Below are positions 60,348-64,000 of a stretch of DNA of 64,000 nucleotides, piece by piece. A model generated the notes under the pieces. The model had not been told where the DNA came from. It saw nothing but the letters and a program-made list of their open reading frames with translations, and did not search any database. Source of the stretch: Photobacterium profundum (GTDB lineage Bacteria > Pseudomonadota > Gammaproteobacteria > Enterobacterales > Vibrionaceae); NCBI RefSeq assembly GCF_003026285.1, contig NZ_PYOD01000006.1:203735-267734 (forward strand), given 5' to 3'. The translations under genes and the position numbers were made by a program. Numbering within the stretch: position 1 is the first letter of the stretch; each line of letters starts with the position of its first letter.

Positions 60348-61484
60348 TTAACTTGAATATTTCTTTTGTTTTAAGGCAGATGAAATTAATTGGAGTACTT
60401 CTTTGGCCCTATTTTCCCAGCTTTCATCTTTCACTTTATCTTGTGCTCTAGTCGCATAATGTTGTCGTTCTAATTCTGATAACTGACTTAACTTATCGAT
60501 TGCTTCAAGCCATTGATTAACTGTTGTTGCAATGGTAACTAGTGGTTGGTATTCCGTTGCGGCAGGAAAGTTGGAGCTAATTACTGGGCATCCAGAAGCG
60601 AGATATTCCCTTAGCTTTAAAGGATTACAAGCTTGTATTTGGGGATTATCAACAAAAGGCAAAATGGCAATAGACCAATGCTGTAAATACCCTGGTAGTT
60701 GATTGTGAGGACAGGCGGGTAAAAAATGGATATTCGAGAGTTGCTTAAGTTCAAAGGGGTTAACATCTTTTCTACCTACAAGGTAAAAATTCATATGTGG
60801 GCGAGATTCTGCTAAACATTTTAGCAATTTCATATCTAACCAATTGTTAATACTGCCATAAAATCCAATGCTAGGCTGATCTACACATATTTCAGTAGGC
60901 TTCGAGGTCGGTTGTTTAAAGTTATTGATAGCCACACCATGAGGAAGAAGCCAGGTTTTATCTTGTGGAAACTTTTGTTGCAGAGTCGGGCTAGCGGTAA
61001 GGATGATATCGGATACTTGAATAAGGCGCTGCTCAGCTTCTGCGACATATTGGTGGTCAACACCTGCAAGGGCTGAAAAATCATCACCACAATAATAAAT
61101 AACCAAATCGCTTTCACTTATCTCGAGATAGTCAACTGCTGTAGGTAGGGCTGCCCATATGACTCGATGGTATTTCTTTGGTGGAATCTGTCGTCTTAAT
61201 AAAAACTGATTTATTTTTAGCATGTTAACGCTTTTAGCTAAAGGCCACACTAAGGGTTTGATTATTTTCCTTGGCTTTATAGATACTGCTAGTGGTTCAT
61301 AATTTGTGAGTGCGGTAGTGATTTTTTCATTAATGCGTTTTAAATCTCGCATTGTAAGGTTGGGTTGCCTTAACCCTATGGAGTTTATCCAAGTTACAGA
61401 ATGATCATGCATTAATACTGAAAGTAAGTGTTGGCTACTTGAAGGGTGGCGCCCCCAATCTTCACCAAATACGAGAAATTCCAT
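60348..61484 (-). CDS. Glycosyltransferase (GT4/TuaH-like)
   Basis: A 378-residue probable glycosyltransferase. FGEDWGRHPSSSQHLL at the start, LVIYYCGDDFSALAG, IGFYGSINNWLDM, FYLVGRKD and NPLKLREYLASGCPVISSN are typical of the TuaH-like group. The acidic donor motif is less standard than in the other two GT4 enzymes. Located between the O-antigen-ligase-like gene (83 nt upstream) and the lipoprotein gene (63 nt downstream). Confidence 0.78.
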   Translation of the reverse strand: MEFLVFGEDWGRHPSSSQHLLSVLMHDHSVTWINSIGLRQPNLTMRDLKRINEKITTALTNYEPLAVSIKPRKIIKPLVWPLAKSVNMLKINQFLLRRQIPPKKYHRVIWAALPTAVDYLEISESDLVIYYCGDDFSALAGVDHQYVAEAEQRLIQVSDIILTASPTLQQKFPQDKTWLLPHGVAINNFKQPTSKPTEICVDQPSIGFYGSINNWLDMKLLKCLAESRPHMNFYLVGRKDVNPFELKQLSNIHFLPACPHNQLPGYLQHWSIAILPFVDNPQIQACNPLKLREYLASGCPVISSNFPAATEYQPLVTIATTVNQWLEAIDKLSQLSELERQHYATRAQDKVKDESWENRAKEVLQLISSALKQKKYSS

Positions 61485-61567
61485 AAATATTCCTTAGTTT
61501 TTTGTACTTCCGTTTTTGCAAATTGCAATTTAAGCCTTAAATTGGGTGAACTCTGCCGTAAAGATTG

Positions 61568-62902
61568 TCATTGTGCCGATATTGAGTGTGCGGTCGTGAC
61601 ATTACTTGTCAGCCTGTCTAAGGCGATTAATAAGCTAATCAATATATATAACGGCCATGTTGTTCCTTGGGTGAGAAAGGTGCCACTAACACAAAAAGTG
61701 ATCAGCCCTATCCATAACCCTTCTGCGATAGGTTTCATTTCATGATTGCGTAGGCGGTTTAGTAACTGATAGCTCAGCGTAAAAGTTCCTACAAGTAAGC
61801 AAATAAACAAAAGAAAGCCAATAAAGCCGGTTTCACCTAAAATTTGAAACCATGTACTGTGTACAGCATGATTCTTGCCGTCCCAGTGGGGAGAGTAAAA
61901 AAAGTAGTTAAAATAAAAATTATCAAGTCCAACGCCTGTCAAAGGGTTTGCTAGTGCCATTCTAAATGCAGCTTCCCATGCAAATAAGCGACCCATTGAA
62001 GACTCATCAATCCCTTCTTCTCCTGATCCTCCTGAAGATCGATCGCTTATACCTGCAAATACCACGAGAAGTATTAATCCAATACCACTGATTATTGAGG
62101 GAATGATAATTGAGCGGCTGCGTAGCAACATTAAAGTAAAGAAGGCGGAAGTAATACCAAGTAATCCACCTCGGCTTTGAGTGGCTATTATACCACTGAC
62201 CAAAATGATCATAAACAAGGCGGTCATAGTACGCTGTGCTTTGCTGCCTTGAAAAATATTCGTTAATGCAAAAGAAAGAGGGAATAGAAGAGCAAGAGAT
62301 AAATCATTTGGATCACCTAAGATAGAACCGATATCTCGCCCAATAGTGACGCGAGTACCTTCTACTAACCCAATACCGTTGATGCTATTATATAAAGCAA
62401 GAATAGAGAGGCTGACACCACAAAGTATTAATAAAATAGGTATCGGCTTTAACTGTTTTTGTTTAGTCGGTAGCCAGCTAATAGCAAAAACCATAATGAT
62501 TATTTTAATAAAGCTATTGTTAAATGTTGCGAATGCCTCGGCTCGATTCGTCGCCAACAAACATGAGATAAAGACCCAAAAACTGAATAGTAAAAAAAAT
62601 GTCTGCAACGAATGCCAATGAATCTCGTCACGTTTTAACCATAGATGGATGCATAACCCTGCAATGCTAAATGTTGCGAGTAGCAATGGAATATGAAGTG
62701 GCATTAAAATAGGAAACGCTTCATGTAAGCGAAAATAAGAAAAAAGAATAAAGAAGACGCATATGGTAAATGAGTGATTGATGATAAATGGAAAAATAAT
62801 GATTGCGCAGAGCAATAAGCTATCAGTACCCAACAGAGCCCACGCGGCATAAGTTAAGATGCATCCGCCAAACGCTAACCATAATTGATTGCATCGTTTC
62901 AT
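61568..62902 (-). CDS. O-antigen ligase/polymerase (Wzy/WaaL superfamily)
   Basis: A 444-residue inner membrane protein with about eleven transmembrane helices and a periplasmic loop with ATQSRGGLLGITSAFF and HAVHSTWFQILGETGFIGF (about 344-362), the O-antigen ligase-like signature. It polymerises or transfers the chains made by the neighbouring transferases. First gene of the minus-strand transcript, divergent from the rRNA operon. Confidence 0.83.
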   Translation of the reverse strand: MKRCNQLWLAFGGCILTYAAWALLGTDSLLLCAIIIFPFIINHSFTICVFFILFSYFRLHEAFPILMPLHIPLLLATFSIAGLCIHLWLKRDEIHWHSLQTFFLLFSFWVFISCLLATNRAEAFATFNNSFIKIIIMVFAISWLPTKQKQLKPIPILLILCGVSLSILALYNSINGIGLVEGTRVTIGRDIGSILGDPNDLSLALLFPLSFALTNIFQGSKAQRTMTALFMIILVSGIIATQSRGGLLGITSAFFTLMLLRSRSIIIPSIISGIGLILLVVFAGISDRSSGGSGEEGIDESSMGRLFAWEAAFRMALANPLTGVGLDNFYFNYFFYSPHWDGKNHAVHSTWFQILGETGFIGFLLFICLLVGTFTLSYQLLNRLRNHEMKPIAEGLWIGLITFCVSGTFLTQGTTWPLYILISLLIALDRLTSNVTTAHSISAQ

Positions 62903-63226
62903 CGTGCTTAGGCTCTCTCTATATATAGTGGTATATGATGGCTAAAGTGGTTTGCTGTTAATGTAGGAGATGGGCAATGCTCGATCTTTCCTAAAGCGTA
63001 TCGTTGCGATAAGTTCATCCTAGTATTCCTTTTCGATAAGCCGCAATATCTTTACTCATTTGCAATACTATTGATTAAGTCTGTTTCATCCTTAGTAGCC
63101 ATACAATCTTGATGCCAGAATATAGGTACTCATTAAGACTCCCTCGTAAAGTTCTTTAAACAATAGCGTTGAAATTGTTCAACTTGGTGTGATAACGCCA
63201 CCTTTGGTGGGAAAGTCGTCAGTTGG
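62903..63226. other. Intergenic region between the polysaccharide operon and the rRNA operon
   Basis: About 320 nt, AT-rich. No ORF, ops/JUMPstart or sigma-54 motif was found. A short hairpin CCACC-TTT-GGTGG lies near 63199-63211. The promoter of the polysaccharide operon must be here or upstream, but no clear -35/-10 pair was recognised. Confidence 0.4.
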
Positions 63227-63275
63227 TTTTTTTTTGTGTTTTTTTACTTGCCAATAGTCTCTTATTATCTATAAT
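63227..63275 (+). promoter_or_regulatory. rRNA operon promoter P1 with UP-like T-tracts
   Basis: TTGCCA (63248-63253) and TATAAT (63270-63275) at 16-nt spacing, preceded by T9 (63227-63235) and T7 (63239-63245), where the RNA polymerase alpha C-terminal domain binds. GC-rich GCAGCCC follows the -10 as in stringently controlled promoters. Confidence 0.8.
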
Positions 63276-63340
63276 GCAGCCCATCGAAACGGTGAGTAGC
63301 CGGTTAATCGATGCACGGATAACGAATCATTACAAAGTGC

Positions 63341-63368
63341 TTGACACGGTAATGCATTTGGATAAAAT
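63341..63368 (+). promoter_or_regulatory. rRNA operon promoter P2
   Basis: TTGACA (63341-63346) and TAAAAT (63363-63368), 16-nt spacing, followed by GTCCGTCC. About 93 nt after P1, like the tandem rrn promoters of E. coli. Confidence 0.8.
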
Positions 63369-63423
63369 GTCCGTCCACTTCAAAGGATGGTTGATGCTAA
63401 GGCGTTAATCTGATTTTAAGTAT

Positions 63424-63436
63424 TGTTCTTTAACAA
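63424..63436 (+). promoter_or_regulatory. rRNA antitermination boxA
   Basis: TGTTCTTTAACAA is one base from the E. coli leader boxA TGCTCTTTAACAA. NusB and S10 (NusE, encoded at 36092) bind it to allow read-through. Confidence 0.85.
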
Positions 63437-63614
63437 TTTGACCATGCAATCTGTGTGGGCACTCGTGAAATTTTAAGTCGAAAGATTTATCAATGAACTG
63501 AGTGACCTTAATCATCGCAAGATGACACAGTCAATTTATGCTTCATTTCTTCGCAAGAAGAATGAAACAAGAATATCAGTAAAAATCATTGAGCCGGTCG
63601 AAAGACCAACAAAA

Positions 63615-64000
<386 letters not shown>

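Noticed and set aside
61446..61745. 99-codon plus-strand ORF between two polysaccharide genes
   Set aside because: Mostly antisense to the O-antigen-ligase-like gene; no supporting start signal or homology.
62903..63226. ops/JUMPstart or sigma-54 promoter for the polysaccharide operon
   Set aside because: No GGCGGTAG or TGGCAC-N5-TTGC pattern was found on the minus strand.

Overview
The window is about 64 kb of a gammaproteobacterial chromosome. Gene order and protein sequences point to Vibrionaceae, and the partial 16S rRNA at the right edge looks like genus Photobacterium. The genus call is recognition by eye, not a database result.

Layout. (1) 1-8123: the end of aroB, then damX, dam, a small DUF2970 membrane protein on the other strand, rpe, gph, trpS, and a large secreted nuclease with a possible Pho box in front. 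(2) 8231-14020: pabA, then arginine metabolism (argD/astC-like aminotransferase, astA, astD) and a DUF1338 protein. (3) 14531-19576: mostly minus strand, with crp, the divergent OsmC-like yhfA, prkB, yheU, yheT and a MocR-type regulator. The regulator faces a LysE-family exporter across a perfect palindrome. (4) 20346-30653: a TIGR02444 protein, ABC-F yheS, the kefGB K+/H+ antiporter, yheV, slyD, slyX, a WD40 lipoprotein, an FkpA-like lipoprotein, yheO and the sulfur-relay genes tusDCB. (5) 30734-49762: the str (rpsL-rpsG-fusA-tuf), S10, spc (with secY, rpmJ) and alpha (with rpoA, rplQ) operons. Their feedback leaders for L4, S8 and S4 can be recognised. Between tuf and rpsJ lies a decayed bacterioferritin gene. 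(6) 49796-62902: an extracellular-polysaccharide locus, nearly all on the minus strand. (7) 63227 to the end: an rRNA operon with UP-like tract, P1, P2, boxA and the first ~386 nt of 16S rRNA.

The polysaccharide locus is the most unusual part. In transcription order it encodes an O-antigen-ligase/polymerase-like membrane protein, a glycosyltransferase, a small lipoprotein, a Wzz-type chain-length regulator, a GT4 enzyme, a GT2 fused to an initiating sugar-phosphate transferase, a STAS protein, an OmpA-type lipoprotein, a 984-residue Wza-like export protein with nine SLBB repeats, and a CpsD-like ATPase whose P-loop lacks the catalytic lysine. The order STAS-OmpA-export-ATPase matches sypABCD of the Vibrio fischeri symbiosis polysaccharide locus as I know it. 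The sypEFG-type regulators are not in the window, the assembly genes come first, and the glycosyltransferase and sugar transferase are fused.

The rest is conserved housekeeping DNA. No insertion sequence, prophage, CRISPR array or tRNA gene was recognised.
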